Of a DNA stretch of 41,003 nt, positions 34,061 through 41,003 are shown piece by piece. Each line of letters starts with the position of its first letter. Position 1 is the first letter of the stretch. Where the stretch lies: assembly GCA_029210985.1 (NCBI GenBank), contig JARGFR010000009.1, positions 1-41,003 of the forward strand, given 5' to 3'. Source of the stretch: Spirochaetaceae bacterium. GTDB lineage: Bacteria; Spirochaetota; Spirochaetia; DSM-2461. The translations under genes and the position numbers were made by a program. Below the pieces are notes generated by a model. It worked only from the letters and a program-made list of their open reading frames with translations, made no database searches and had not been told where the DNA came from.

Positions 34061-34837
34061 ATGAGTGAACTGACCCCCGTTGCCTGGATCATCATCGCCC
34101 TCGGCGGCCTGCTGTCCGGTTTCATCGACAGCATCGCTGGAGGAGGCGGACTCATTTCGCTGCCGATTCTCCTGGCCGTCGGAATCCCTCCCCATTTCGC
34201 CATCGGAACCAACAAAGTTCAATCGGTATTCGGAAGCGGGACCGCCGCATGGCGATATTTTAGACAAGGGCTGATTCCCTGGAAACGGATCTGGCCGGGG
34301 GTGGTGATGAGTCTGATCGCCTCGGTGCTGGGCGCCTGGACGGTTCGGCGTATCGATGCCGGCGCCCTGGAGAAAGGACTCCCCTTCGTTCTGCTGGCGC
34401 TGTTGTTTTATGTGGCTTTGAAGAAGGACTTGGGGGACACCGAAAGCCGCGTTCGTATGCCCTCGGGTCTCTTTTATCCGGCGGCCGGAAGTCTCTTCGG
34501 TTTCTACGACGGATTTCTCGGGCCGGGAACCGGATCGTTCTGGACGGTTTCTCAAGTGTCCCTGGCCGGCATGAATCTCAAACAGGCCACCGCCGCCACA
34601 AAACCCTCGAATTTCGCCAGCAACCTCGGCGCACTGGTGTTCTTCCTCATCGCGGGTCAGACGGTTGTTATGGTCGGCCTGGTGATGGCGGCGGGACAGG
34701 TGATGGGCGCATGGATGGGCTCCCATCTTGTCATCAAGCATCGGCCGCGTTTTATCCGGCCGTTTTTTATCACGGTTGTCGCCGCCACCGTCATCAAACT
34801 CACCTGGAACCAATACGGTCCCTACTTGTTCGGCTGA
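34061..34837 (+). CDS. TauE/SafE (TSUP) family permease, YfcA-like
   Basis: 258-residue inner-membrane protein with about eight hydrophobic helices. Family motifs: GFIDSIAGGGGLISLPILLA near residue 20 (first repeat), GTNKVQSVFGSGTA near 47, FGFYDGFLGPGTGSFWT (second inverted repeat) near 148, and ATKPSNFASNLGALV near 180. TSUP proteins move small organic or sulfur anions such as sulfite, sulfoacetate or taurine-derived acids; the substrate here is unknown. ATG 34061 is taken as start; an in-frame TTG two codons earlier is possible but neither has a Shine-Dalgarno. It is divergent from sbcB and convergent with pepD, so context gives no clue. Confidence 0.92.
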   Translation: MSELTPVAWIIIALGGLLSGFIDSIAGGGGLISLPILLAVGIPPHFAIGTNKVQSVFGSGTAAWRYFRQGLIPWKRIWPGVVMSLIASVLGAWTVRRIDAGALEKGLPFVLLALLFYVALKKDLGDTESRVRMPSGLFYPAAGSLFGFYDGFLGPGTGSFWTVSQVSLAGMNLKQATAATKPSNFASNLGALVFFLIAGQTVVMVGLVMAAGQVMGAWMGSHLVIKHRPRFIRPFFITVVAATVIKLTWNQYGPYLFG

Positions 34838-34875
34838 CACCGACACATTCCGCCGGCCGGCCCGGCTGAGAGAAA

Positions 34876-34896
34876 CTCAAGGGATATCCCCATGAG
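34876..34896 (-). terminator. Possible terminator after pepD
   Basis: CTCA (34876-34879) pairs with TGAG (34893-34896) around GGGATATCCC. Read leftward the stem is followed by TTTCTCTC. It lies about 20 nt past the pepD stop in the pepD/TSUP convergent gap. The stem is interrupted and the tail short, so this is weak. Confidence 0.35.
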
Positions 34897-34916
34897 AAAA
34901 ACCGGCTCGAAAAAAA

Positions 34917-36365
34917 CTATCGGTAACTCTTGAGCAGCTCCCGGAAAAATTTGCGAACCCGGCCCACCGACGGAATCAGCATCCGCTCATCAGGGGAATG
35001 GGGCTGCATGATGGTGGGCCCGAACGAAATCATATCCAGGTTCGAGAATGTTGCACCGATGGCACCGCATTCCAGTCCAGCATGAGTCACCTCCACTTCG
35101 GGTTCCTTGCCGAAAAGATCCGTCCATATCATCTTGGCCCTTTCCATGACGTCCGACTCAGTCCGGGGCTCCCATGGCGGGTATTGATTGCCGGTTTCGT
35201 AGCTTCCGCCGTACAGCCTGGCCAGACCGAACATCATCGCTGAAAAATCGGCGCCCCGGCTCATCACCGCGCTTCGGCGATTTGTCAGAACCGAAACCAT
35301 GTCTGCCTTGGTGCTCAGAACGGCGAAATTCATACTGGTGTCCACCACGCCCTCGATTTCAGCCGACATGTGTTTCACTCCATGGGGAATCAGGCGCAGT
35401 GCATCAACGATCCGACCGCTTGTTTCCATGTTGAACAGGCCGCCTTCAGGGGATTGGGACTTCGTGAGTGCCAGACTCAGATTCGGCTCTATTACGGCAT
35501 ACTCGGATTTCAGCGTCGCCTCGAGCCGCCCGATCAGCGCTTCCACATCCTCAAGCCGGCTGAAAGGAACGGCCAACAGGGCCGAAGCTTCCCTGGGAAT
35601 CGCATTATGGGCCGTGCCGCCCCGGAGTTCCCCCACCCTCGCCTCGGGAACCAGGTCGATTATCTCTCTTAAGCCTCTGAGCATCAGGACATTGGCATTC
35701 GCCTTGCCGACATGAATCTCTATCCCGGAATGACCGCCTTCCAAACCGCCCACTTCGAGCCGACGTATTTCATATCCCGGTGGAACAGCCTCCATCACAA
35801 CAGGCAGGTTCAGATTTGTGTCCATACCGCCGGCGCAGCCGATGGTAAACACACCTTCGTCTTCCGAATCCAGATTCATCAGAACGGTTCCTGTCAGGAA
35901 TCCGGCTTCCATATTCTGAGCTCCGACCAAACCCGTTTCCTCATCGGCGGTGACAAGGATTTCCAACTTCGGATGTTCGGCTTCCGGATCTGTGGCGAGG
36001 TCGAAGAACAGCGCCAGTGCGATGGCATTGTCGGCGCCCAGGCTCGTTCCTTTGGCTCTGAGCCAATCACCGTCCCGCCATGAAATCACGGGATCTTTCC
36101 GGAAATCATGTTCCACATCCGACCGTTTCTCACACACCATATCCATATGCCCCTGGAGCACGATGGTGGGTGATTTCTCATATCCCGGAGTGGCCGGTAC
36201 GGTAATGAGGATGTTCTGGGCTGAGTCGGTTTTAACGTCGAAGCCTTGGCGACGTCCCCAATCCATAATCCAGGGATGTATCTTCTCCAGGTGATTGGAT
36301 TGGCGGGGTACGGTGTTGATCTCGTCCATGATGGCCAGGACTCGATTGGTATCCTTATCGTTCAT
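34917..36365 (-). CDS. pepD: Aminoacyl-histidine dipeptidase (peptidase D, M20 family)
   Basis: 482-residue cytoplasmic di-zinc peptidase cleaving dipeptides such as Xaa-His. Zinc ligands visible: His73 in QGHMDMVCEK, bridging Asp112 in LGADNAIALAL, general base/ligand Glu142-Glu143 in TADEETGLVGA, Asp in LNLDSEDEG, and a C-terminal His in IMQPHSPDERM. The lid domain (~200-390) is inserted as in the PepD subfamily, including GGHSGIEIHVGKANA. Length is normal for the family. Start ATG with AGGAG about 7 nt upstream. It follows lnt on the same strand by 81 bp with no recognised element between. Confidence 0.95.
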   Translation of the reverse strand: MNDKDTNRVLAIMDEINTVPRQSNHLEKIHPWIMDWGRRQGFDVKTDSAQNILITVPATPGYEKSPTIVLQGHMDMVCEKRSDVEHDFRKDPVISWRDGDWLRAKGTSLGADNAIALALFFDLATDPEAEHPKLEILVTADEETGLVGAQNMEAGFLTGTVLMNLDSEDEGVFTIGCAGGMDTNLNLPVVMEAVPPGYEIRRLEVGGLEGGHSGIEIHVGKANANVLMLRGLREIIDLVPEARVGELRGGTAHNAIPREASALLAVPFSRLEDVEALIGRLEATLKSEYAVIEPNLSLALTKSQSPEGGLFNMETSGRIVDALRLIPHGVKHMSAEIEGVVDTSMNFAVLSTKADMVSVLTNRRSAVMSRGADFSAMMFGLARLYGGSYETGNQYPPWEPRTESDVMERAKMIWTDLFGKEPEVEVTHAGLECGAIGATFSNLDMISFGPTIMQPHSPDERMLIPSVGRVRKFFRELLKSYR

Positions 36366-36446
36366 GTCGTTACTCCTCTGTGACGAAATCCGAATTTAAT
36401 TGACCTCCGGGAGCCGGATTCGGTTCAAACCGGTCCCCTTGAGGTT

Positions 36447-38147
36447 TCATGTGCGCTCTTTCCGCCTTTCCGAAATCAGCCGTAGGACTTGAAGCACCGC
36501 CGCCGCCGCGGTCATCGGAATGGCCAGTATCAGTAGAAACTTCTCGAACCAATCTCCCCACCGGTTGTAGATGGTGGTGCGTCCGGTATAAACCGGAACT
36601 TCGGCGATGAGATGGTCCTGCGTGAAGGGTTCCAGCTTAGCCAGAATCTTGCCGTTGGGGTCGATAACACTGGTAAGGCCCGCTGTTGTGGCCCTCACCA
36701 TGCTGCGGCGATTCTCCACCGAACGGAAAATGGCCATGTTCTGATGCTGAATGGCGCTGGCCGGTTCCGGACTCCAGGAATCGTTGGTGACGTTCACAAG
36801 CACTTCGGCCCCCTCCCTGACGAAATTTCGGGAGAGATAGCCGAAGGTGTCCTCGAAACAGATCAGCGGACTCACCTTGGGCCCGTCGCCCTCCAGGTCC
36901 CAAACGGTGTATTCGGTACCCTTCCCGTAGAACGGCGTTCCCTGAGACTGGATATACTCCATGAGCCGGGGAAATGTCTTCGCGTAGGGGAAGTGTTCGC
37001 TGAAAGGCACCAAATGGATCTTTCGATATTTTCCCACGATATCCTTGCCGTCAAAACGCAGGACCGCATTATACTCCACCCGTTTACCGGCATCCTGTAC
37101 GGCGTCGTTGTTGCCGATGATGAACGGGACATCCTCGTCTTCCAGGAACTCCTGCAGACGCTGAATCAGGGCAACGCGCTCTCGATCGCGACGATACTGA
37201 AGATGCCATTCGATGGCCGGGACGAAAGCGGTTTCCGACCAGATGACGGCGTCGGGCTTCTCTTTCAGCGCCTCTTCGCTCTCTTCAATCAGGGCATCCA
37301 GCGCGGTTCTCCAGGCATCAATGCCGGAAAGCCAAGTATTCACATTGTGCTGGATAAGTGCCGGCCGCCAGGTCGGTGACTCGCTGTAATCCACCTTGGT
37401 GACAATACCGTAGACATTCGCCGCCAACATCAGAACGGCCCATACGCCGGCGGAAATTTTCCAGCGTCGGGAGGGCATCTTCCAGCCCTTTTTGGGGGTT
37501 AGACCTCCATCTGTCGACAGAAAACCTGTTTCGGCGAGCCAGCCGCCGATGAGGAACGACGGAATGACGACCAGGAAACTCACCCCCATCACACCGAAAA
37601 TATCGGCGATGGAAATGAGGCTTCGCCATCCATACTGGCTGTAACCGATCACCCCGTAGGAATAGGCGATAAAACCCTTGGTCCTGATGACATCGAAGGT
37701 CACCCAAGAGACGGCCTGGGCCAACCATCCGAAACGTGTGAAGGTTCGGTCCAGCAGCGTCAGGATGGGAAAGAGCATAAAAAACCAGCCGGCATAGATG
37801 GTGGGTACCAGAACGAAACTCACCGGATTGAACGTGGCCAGCCAGAAATTGAACAGCGCGTAGGTGATGTACCCGTAAGCGGCTCCCCACAAAGGGGAGG
37901 ACCACCAGGGAATCCGGCGTATGAGAATCACGACGGGAATGAGGCTGATCCAGGCGAAGGGTGCCCATCCCCAGTCGGCGATGAAACTGGGGAATCCCAA
38001 AGCAAAGAAAAGAGAACCGACGAGCATGAGGCCGATATTGACGGCCGTACGGACGATGGGTCGATGGTTGTTCACAGGGCTGAGATTAACATGCTCCAAA
38101 GAGGGGAGCAATCCGGCCAAAGGAGCTCGGAGGTAGGTTCGCATCAT
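36447..38147 (-). CDS. lnt: Apolipoprotein N-acyltransferase
   Basis: Inner-membrane enzyme adding the third acyl chain to the N-terminal cysteine of lipoproteins. 566 residues. About six N-terminal membrane helices (35-245), a periplasmic nitrilase-like domain (260-520) and one C-terminal helix (FEKFLLILAIPMTAAAAVLQV). Catalytic triad visible as Glu305 in IWSETAFVP, Lys376 in YRKIHLVPFSEHFP and Cys430 in ICFEDTFG. The first ~30 residues before the first helix look unconserved, so the start at 38145-38147 (no clear Shine-Dalgarno) may be too long. It fits a cell rich in lipoproteins, like the two lipoproteins in this window. Divergent from the exported protein gene at 38297. Confidence 0.95.
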   Translation of the reverse strand: MMRTYLRAPLAGLLPSLEHVNLSPVNNHRPIVRTAVNIGLMLVGSLFFALGFPSFIADWGWAPFAWISLIPVVILIRRIPWWSSPLWGAAYGYITYALFNFWLATFNPVSFVLVPTIYAGWFFMLFPILTLLDRTFTRFGWLAQAVSWVTFDVIRTKGFIAYSYGVIGYSQYGWRSLISIADIFGVMGVSFLVVIPSFLIGGWLAETGFLSTDGGLTPKKGWKMPSRRWKISAGVWAVLMLAANVYGIVTKVDYSESPTWRPALIQHNVNTWLSGIDAWRTALDALIEESEEALKEKPDAVIWSETAFVPAIEWHLQYRRDRERVALIQRLQEFLEDEDVPFIIGNNDAVQDAGKRVEYNAVLRFDGKDIVGKYRKIHLVPFSEHFPYAKTFPRLMEYIQSQGTPFYGKGTEYTVWDLEGDGPKVSPLICFEDTFGYLSRNFVREGAEVLVNVTNDSWSPEPASAIQHQNMAIFRSVENRRSMVRATTAGLTSVIDPNGKILAKLEPFTQDHLIAEVPVYTGRTTIYNRWGDWFEKFLLILAIPMTAAAAVLQVLRLISERRKERT

Positions 38148-38228
38148 CGAAATCGGCTTGCTATCACAGATTCATGCACTTTTCACGTAACCATTTAGGT
38201 TTTTTTTCCTTTTTTAAATACACGGGCA

Positions 38229-38234
38229 TATAAT
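38229..38234 (+). promoter_or_regulatory. TATAAT -10 element for the exported protein gene
   Basis: Consensus TATAAT preceded by a T-rich run (about 38200-38215) that could act as an UP element; the -35 position reads TTCCTT, weak. The leader would be about 55 nt, ending in AGGAGG before ATG 38297. Confidence 0.45.
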
Positions 38235-38296
38235 AGTCACATCCCGGCGCATCGGTTCAAACCACGGGACGGGTACGCTGGACACCAGGAGGCAAC

Positions 38297-38944
38297 ATGA
38301 AAAGGTTTCTTTTTTTCTTCGCCGTCATCAGCCTGACGGCCGGTATGGTCTACGCTGAAGTTCCAGGCTTCTACGGAACTCCCGAAGGCGATTGGGACAT
38401 CGTCGGGGGGCGGCTTATCCAAAGGGATGCAAGTGCACCCCGAGCCAAAGCTTGGATGATGGTTCCCCAGAACGGATCAATGATTTACGAGTTCACCATG
38501 CGTTATGACGGTGGCGGAGAAGATGGCCACGGCGGAGCCGGGCTTCATATTCTCGCCGATGACGTACCCAAGGGTAAATCCTGGGGAGTTGGCGACTCGT
38601 GGCTTCTCTGGCTCAATTATGATGTGAGCCCGACAGCATCCGGCGTACCCCGGGGTCTGAGCGCCCAAGTGTATAAAAGCAGCAACAACAAGACCATGGA
38701 AATCGTCAAATCCATTTCCCTGGCTCCCTTTGAAAACATCGCGGCTGCAAATCTGTACAAAGACGTACCGGTGAAACTCACCTTCCTGGCCAACAGTGGA
38801 CGAGTTCTCATCGCCGATCCCACCGGCTCCAGTGCCGGCTGGTATGTCGATCTCCCCGGCGCACGGGGCGACAGAGGTATGTATGCCGCGGTTAGAACCA
38901 ACGGCGTCCAAGCGAGCTTCACTTCTCCCGACGTGAATCTCTAA
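38297..38944 (+). CDS. Exported protein of unknown function
   Basis: 215 residues. Clear signal peptide (K2 R3, hydrophobic FLFFFAVISLTAGM, cleavage likely after VYA at residue 20), so periplasmic or secreted. The mature part begins EVPGFYGTPEGDWDIVGGRLIQR and is predicted all-beta with aromatic and Gly-rich strands. NGSMIYEFTMRYDGGGEDGHGGAGLHILADD (parts near 58-88) looks like the sheet of a concanavalin/LamG-type sandwich, as in ligand- or glycan-binding proteins. That is fold guesswork; I do not recognise a family. Strong AGGAGG 5 nt before ATG, its own promoter, and a strong terminator immediately after show a separate, probably well expressed gene. Single-gene unit between divergent lnt and the folate gene. 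Confidence 0.85.
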   Translation: MKRFLFFFAVISLTAGMVYAEVPGFYGTPEGDWDIVGGRLIQRDASAPRAKAWMMVPQNGSMIYEFTMRYDGGGEDGHGGAGLHILADDVPKGKSWGVGDSWLLWLNYDVSPTASGVPRGLSAQVYKSSNNKTMEIVKSISLAPFENIAAANLYKDVPVKLTFLANSGRVLIADPTGSSAGWYVDLPGARGDRGMYAAVRTNGVQASFTSPDVNL

Positions 38945-38965
38945 TCCGTTAAAGCGGTTATCAGA

Positions 38966-39022
38966 GAACCGGCGCCGCCGTCATTATGAGTGACGACGAC
39001 GCCGGTTTCTTTTTTCTCTTTT
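38966..39022 (+). terminator. Strong rho-independent terminator
   Basis: AACCGGCG (38967-38974) pairs with CGCCGGTT (39000-39007); inside, CGTCA/TGACG continue the stem. It is followed at once by a T-rich tail (TTTCTTTTTTCTC). It ends the exported-protein transcript, 22 bp after its stop codon. Confidence 0.9.
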
Positions 39023-39053
39023 CAATTCCGCTGATTACAACCATGATTGACTC

Positions 39054-39659
39054 ATGCCCTCATCCACGAAAAGCGCATATCGAAGACGATGCAGAGCCGC
39101 TCTTGAGACTCAGGATCGCTCTTCTCTCAGACGCCGCTCCCTGGCGGCCTGCGCCCGGTTCCGATCCGAAGGATGCTGGAGGGACGCCCGAAGTATCCTG
39201 ATCTACCTGTCCTTCGGTGATGAACTGGACGCCGATCCGCTGATAGAGGCGGCACTGGAAGAGGGCAAGCGGGTGTATGTGCCGCGGGTGGAGGAAGAGA
39301 GACAACTCACGTTCCTTCGACTGAATTCCTTGAACGACCGCTGGGAAACAGGTCCTTTCGGGATTCGGGAACCCCGTCCCGGTATGCCGGCCTGGACTCC
39401 CCTTTCGTCGCCGGGCCCCTCCCTGATTGTCGTACCGGGATTGGCTTTTGATTCGGTCGGGCGGCGGCTGGGACGAGGGGGTGGTTATTACGACAGATTC
39501 ATCGCCCGCACCCGATTGGAAGCCCGTGCCGCGGAGGCAAAGCCGCCGCTGTTCATCGGCTTGATTTTCGACTTCCAGATAACCGATGAGATTCCCGTCG
39601 ATTCGAAAGACGAGGTTCTCGACGGCTGGGTGACCGATAAACGAAGTTTCTTTGCTTAG
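39054..39659 (+). CDS. 5-formyltetrahydrofolate cyclo-ligase
   Basis: ATP-dependent conversion of 5-formyl-THF to 5,10-methenyl-THF in the cytoplasm, returning the inactive folate store to one-carbon metabolism. 201 aa, normal length. N-terminal K-x-YRRRCRAAL, middle ILIYLSFGDELDADPLI, and the C-terminal family signature VPGLAFDSVGRRLGRGGGYYDRF (parts at about 126-148), which contains the ATP/Mg loop. The start ATG 39054 has no evident Shine-Dalgarno; CATGAT lies six bases before it. It comes directly after the terminator, so it has its own promoter. Known symbols for this enzyme differ between species, so none is given. Confidence 0.92.
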   Translation: MPSSTKSAYRRRCRAALETQDRSSLRRRSLAACARFRSEGCWRDARSILIYLSFGDELDADPLIEAALEEGKRVYVPRVEEERQLTFLRLNSLNDRWETGPFGIREPRPGMPAWTPLSSPGPSLIVVPGLAFDSVGRRLGRGGGYYDRFIARTRLEARAAEAKPPLFIGLIFDFQITDEIPVDSKDEVLDGWVTDKRSFFA

Positions 39660-39697
39660 ACCGGTATAAAGAGTCCTCACATCATCTGATCGACTTC

Positions 39698-39726
39698 TTG
39701 TCCAGAGTGCCGATCAGGCGTATCTT
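39698..39726 (+). promoter_or_regulatory. Candidate promoter of the helical protein-rarA unit
   Basis: TTGTCC (39698-39703), exact 17-bp spacer, TATCTT (39721-39726). Start would fall near 39733, only about three bases before ATG 39736, and there is no Shine-Dalgarno. A nearly leaderless transcript is predicted. Confidence 0.5.
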
Positions 39727-39735
39727 AATTGTATT

Positions 39736-40329
39736 ATGAGTAAAATCAAATCTGCGTTGGAACTTGCCCTTGAGCGAACCGCCGACGTCAAAATCGACAA
39801 AGAAGCCGTCCGGAAAGACGAGTTCACACGCGGGGGAAAGTCCCTTGCCGGCCGATATCTCTCCGAACCCAATCCTCCGTCCCTCAAGGACGAAATCGAT
39901 GCTCTGGATGGGGACGAAAAAGACTGGATGAAGACCGGCATCGTTGAGACGCTGCTGGCCAATCTCACACTGCCCAGGTTCGAAACCGATTTGATCCGGA
40001 TCAAACCCATCGCCGAAGGCTTAAAAAGCCTCTGTAAGAAGGGAAGCGACACGAAGAATCTCGACTACTTGATGAATCAGTATTCCGAGCTCTTCAAGCA
40101 GTATCTGGAGAACCTGGATCAGCTGGACGAACAGCTTCGCGCCCAGTGGGAACCCCGGCTCAGACAGAAAGAACAGCAGCTCCGTCAGCAGACGGGGCAG
40201 GCGGTGAAGCTGCGTCCTGAACAGGATCCTGAATTCACCAAGGTGCTCTCGGAGGAACTCTCCCGCCTCGACGCCCAGTATGCCGAAGTGCTCTCCAAAG
40301 GCAAAGAAGAGATACGGCGACTGGTTTAA
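39736..40329 (+). CDS. Uncharacterised helical protein coupled to rarA
   Basis: 197 residues, no signal peptide or membrane segment, predicted mostly alpha-helical and highly charged. N-terminus MSKIKSALELALERTADVK, then a conserved-looking block KGKS/GGKSLAGRYL near 34-42. The middle (~50-110) is a helical bundle. The C-terminal third (~115-197) is a coiled coil rich in Gln, Glu and Leu (YLENLDQLDEQLRAQWEPRL, RQKEQQLRQQTGQ). I recall similar proteins of similar length in other spirochaetes, always unnamed, but could not check. Its TAA overlaps the rarA ATG by one base (TAATG), so the pair is translationally coupled. A role in replication or recombination is inferred only from that. Confidence 0.85.
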   Translation: MSKIKSALELALERTADVKIDKEAVRKDEFTRGGKSLAGRYLSEPNPPSLKDEIDALDGDEKDWMKTGIVETLLANLTLPRFETDLIRIKPIAEGLKSLCKKGSDTKNLDYLMNQYSELFKQYLENLDQLDEQLRAQWEPRLRQKEQQLRQQTGQAVKLRPEQDPEFTKVLSEELSRLDAQYAEVLSKGKEEIRRLV

Positions 40330-41003
40330 TGGACCTCTTCGAGGACGCCTCCGTCGAAAATGAGCCTCTAGCCGCGCGCATGCGGCCCAGGAACCTTGAG
40401 GAGTTCGTCGGCCAGGAGCACATCGTCGGACCCGGACGTCTGTTGAGAAGAGCCATAGATGCCGATCAGCTCTCGAGTCTGATTTTCTACGGTCCGCCGG
40501 GAACCGGTAAAACCACCCTGGCCCGAGTGATTGCCGGAAGTACAGAGAGCCGTTTCGTCACACTCAATGCCGTCCTGGCCGGTGTGGCGGACATCCGAAG
40601 AGAAATCGCCGCCGCCAAGGACGCCCGATCCCTCCGCGACAAACGTACGATACTATTTGTCGACGAAGTCCATCGCTGGAACAAATCCCAACAGGACGCT
40701 CTCCTCCCCTGGGTTGAAAACGGCACGGTCGTGCTCATCGGCGCCACCACGGAAAACCCGTATTTTGAGGTCAACAAAGCTCTTGTGAGCCGAAGTCGGG
40801 TATTTCAGCTCACCGGATTGGACGAAGGCCACCTGATGACCATCGCCCGGCAGACTCTTGCCGATGCCGAGCGGGGGTACGGACGGTGGAACGTCGTCTT
40901 CGAACCCGGTGCGCTGGAGCATCTGGTGGATATCTCCGCCGGCGATGCCCGGAGTCTGCTGAATGCTCTTCAGCTCGCCGTGGAAACAACTCCCGAATCA
41001 TTT
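40329..41003 (+). CDS. rarA: Replication-associated recombination protein A (3' end outside window)
   Basis: First 225 codons of the RarA/MgsA/WRNIP1 AAA+ ATPase, which acts at stalled replication forks. MDLFEDASVENEPLAARMRPRNLEEFVGQEHIV (parts 1-32) is the family's N-terminal box. Walker A GPPGTGKTT at 55-63, Walker B FVDEVHRWNK (110-119, family form F(I/V)DE(I/V)HR(F/W)NK), sensor 1 GATTENP (138-144), arginine-finger region ALVSRSRVFQL, and ISAGDARSLLNAL at the lid. The frame is open to the last base. ATG 40329-40331 overlaps the upstream stop; no separate Shine-Dalgarno is apparent, so it depends on coupling. Confidence 0.95.
   Translation, partial: MDLFEDASVENEPLAARMRPRNLEEFVGQEHIVGPGRLLRRAIDADQLSSLIFYGPPGTGKTTLARVIAGSTESRFVTLNAVLAGVADIRREIAAAKDARSLRDKRTILFVDEVHRWNKSQQDALLPWVENGTVVLIGATTENPYFEVNKALVSRSRVFQLTGLDEGHLMTIARQTLADAERGYGRWNVVFEPGALEHLVDISAGDARSLLNALQLAVETTPESF

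Noticed and set aside
33898-34215. N-terminal extension of the sbcB frame
   Set aside because: The catalytic WYDLETFG must be near the N-terminus; the extension overlaps the divergent TSUP gene and has Arg-rich, repeat-derived sequence.
33743-34846. 367-codon minus-strand open frame across the sbcB start and TSUP gene
   Set aside because: Translation is Gly/Asp/Gln-rich without motifs; the TSUP protein on the plus strand is clear.
38254-38263. GGTTCAAACC, a T-arm-like word that could belong to a tRNA
   Set aside because: No acceptor stem, anticodon arm or CCA-proximal pairing can be built around it; it lies in the leader of the exported protein gene.
1-41003. In-frame TGA selenocysteine codons, prompted by the selenium-linked genes
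   Set aside because: All recognised genes are intact from start to stop with normal family lengths; no gene is broken by a TGA and no SECIS-like stem was noted.

Overview
The window is ordinary-density bacterial chromosome with roughly mid-50s % GC (judged by eye). It holds 31 protein-coding genes, two of them cut by the window ends, and I recognise no rRNA, tRNA, CRISPR array, insertion sequence or phage gene. The gene set (type III glutamine synthetase, Uup-type ABC-F, Lnt, a short helical protein coupled to RarA, lipoprotein sugar-binding protein) fits a free-living, saccharolytic, probably anaerobic spirochaete. That placement is inference from remembered protein similarity, not a search result. 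No gene-free stretch exceeds about 215 bp; each larger gap is described under its promoter, operator, terminator or repeat.

Left part (1-9.0 kb): nitrogen and amino-acid metabolism. The 3' end of L-serine dehydratase faces a leftward group serC > Lrp/AsnC regulator > DUF1015 protein > glnN (glutamine synthetase III). Divergent from serC is a two-gene unit, yqeC plus a fused xdhC-yqeB gene, for maturing a selenium-dependent molybdenum hydroxylase. A carbamate kinase gene faces it, so the set resembles the yqeA-yqeB-yqeC group of E. coli, but the hydroxylase itself is absent here.

Sugar part (9.1-21.1 kb): a short-chain dehydrogenase, then a leftward oligosaccharide unit (lipoprotein binding protein, two permeases, cytoplasmic GH3 glycosidase) with hairpins between cistrons and no ATPase gene. 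A divergent AraR-type GntR/LacI regulator sits next to copies of an AraR-like half-site. A tightly overlapping rightward set follows: glycerate kinase, Uup-like ABC-F ATPase, and a predicted outer-membrane protein.

Middle (21.1-26.7 kb): a leftward export unit of HlyD-type lipoprotein adaptor, RND pump and a TPR-like exported protein, all overlapping, plus a divergent THEP1-like NTPase.

Threonine/glycine part (26.8-32.3 kb): TrpB2-like PLP enzyme, iron alcohol dehydrogenase and Kbl run leftward. An XRE-cupin regulator and threonine 3-dehydrogenase run rightward. Kbl and Tdh together convert threonine to glycine plus acetyl-CoA, and the shared promoter region carries a perfect 11-bp inverted repeat overlapping a good kbl promoter.

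Right end (32.4-41.0 kb): exonuclease I (sbcB), a TauE/SafE permease, PepD dipeptidase, apolipoprotein N-acyltransferase, an uncharacterised exported protein with a strong terminator, 5-formyl-THF cyclo-ligase, and a helical protein coupled to rarA, which runs off the end.

I found no clearly new multi-gene system. The most interesting leads are regulatory: the kbl/tdh operator, the AraR-like operator array, and several genes without a Shine-Dalgarno sequence that carry a TANNNT box just before the ATG. The XdhC-YqeB fusion and the unknown protein coupled to RarA are the best protein leads.
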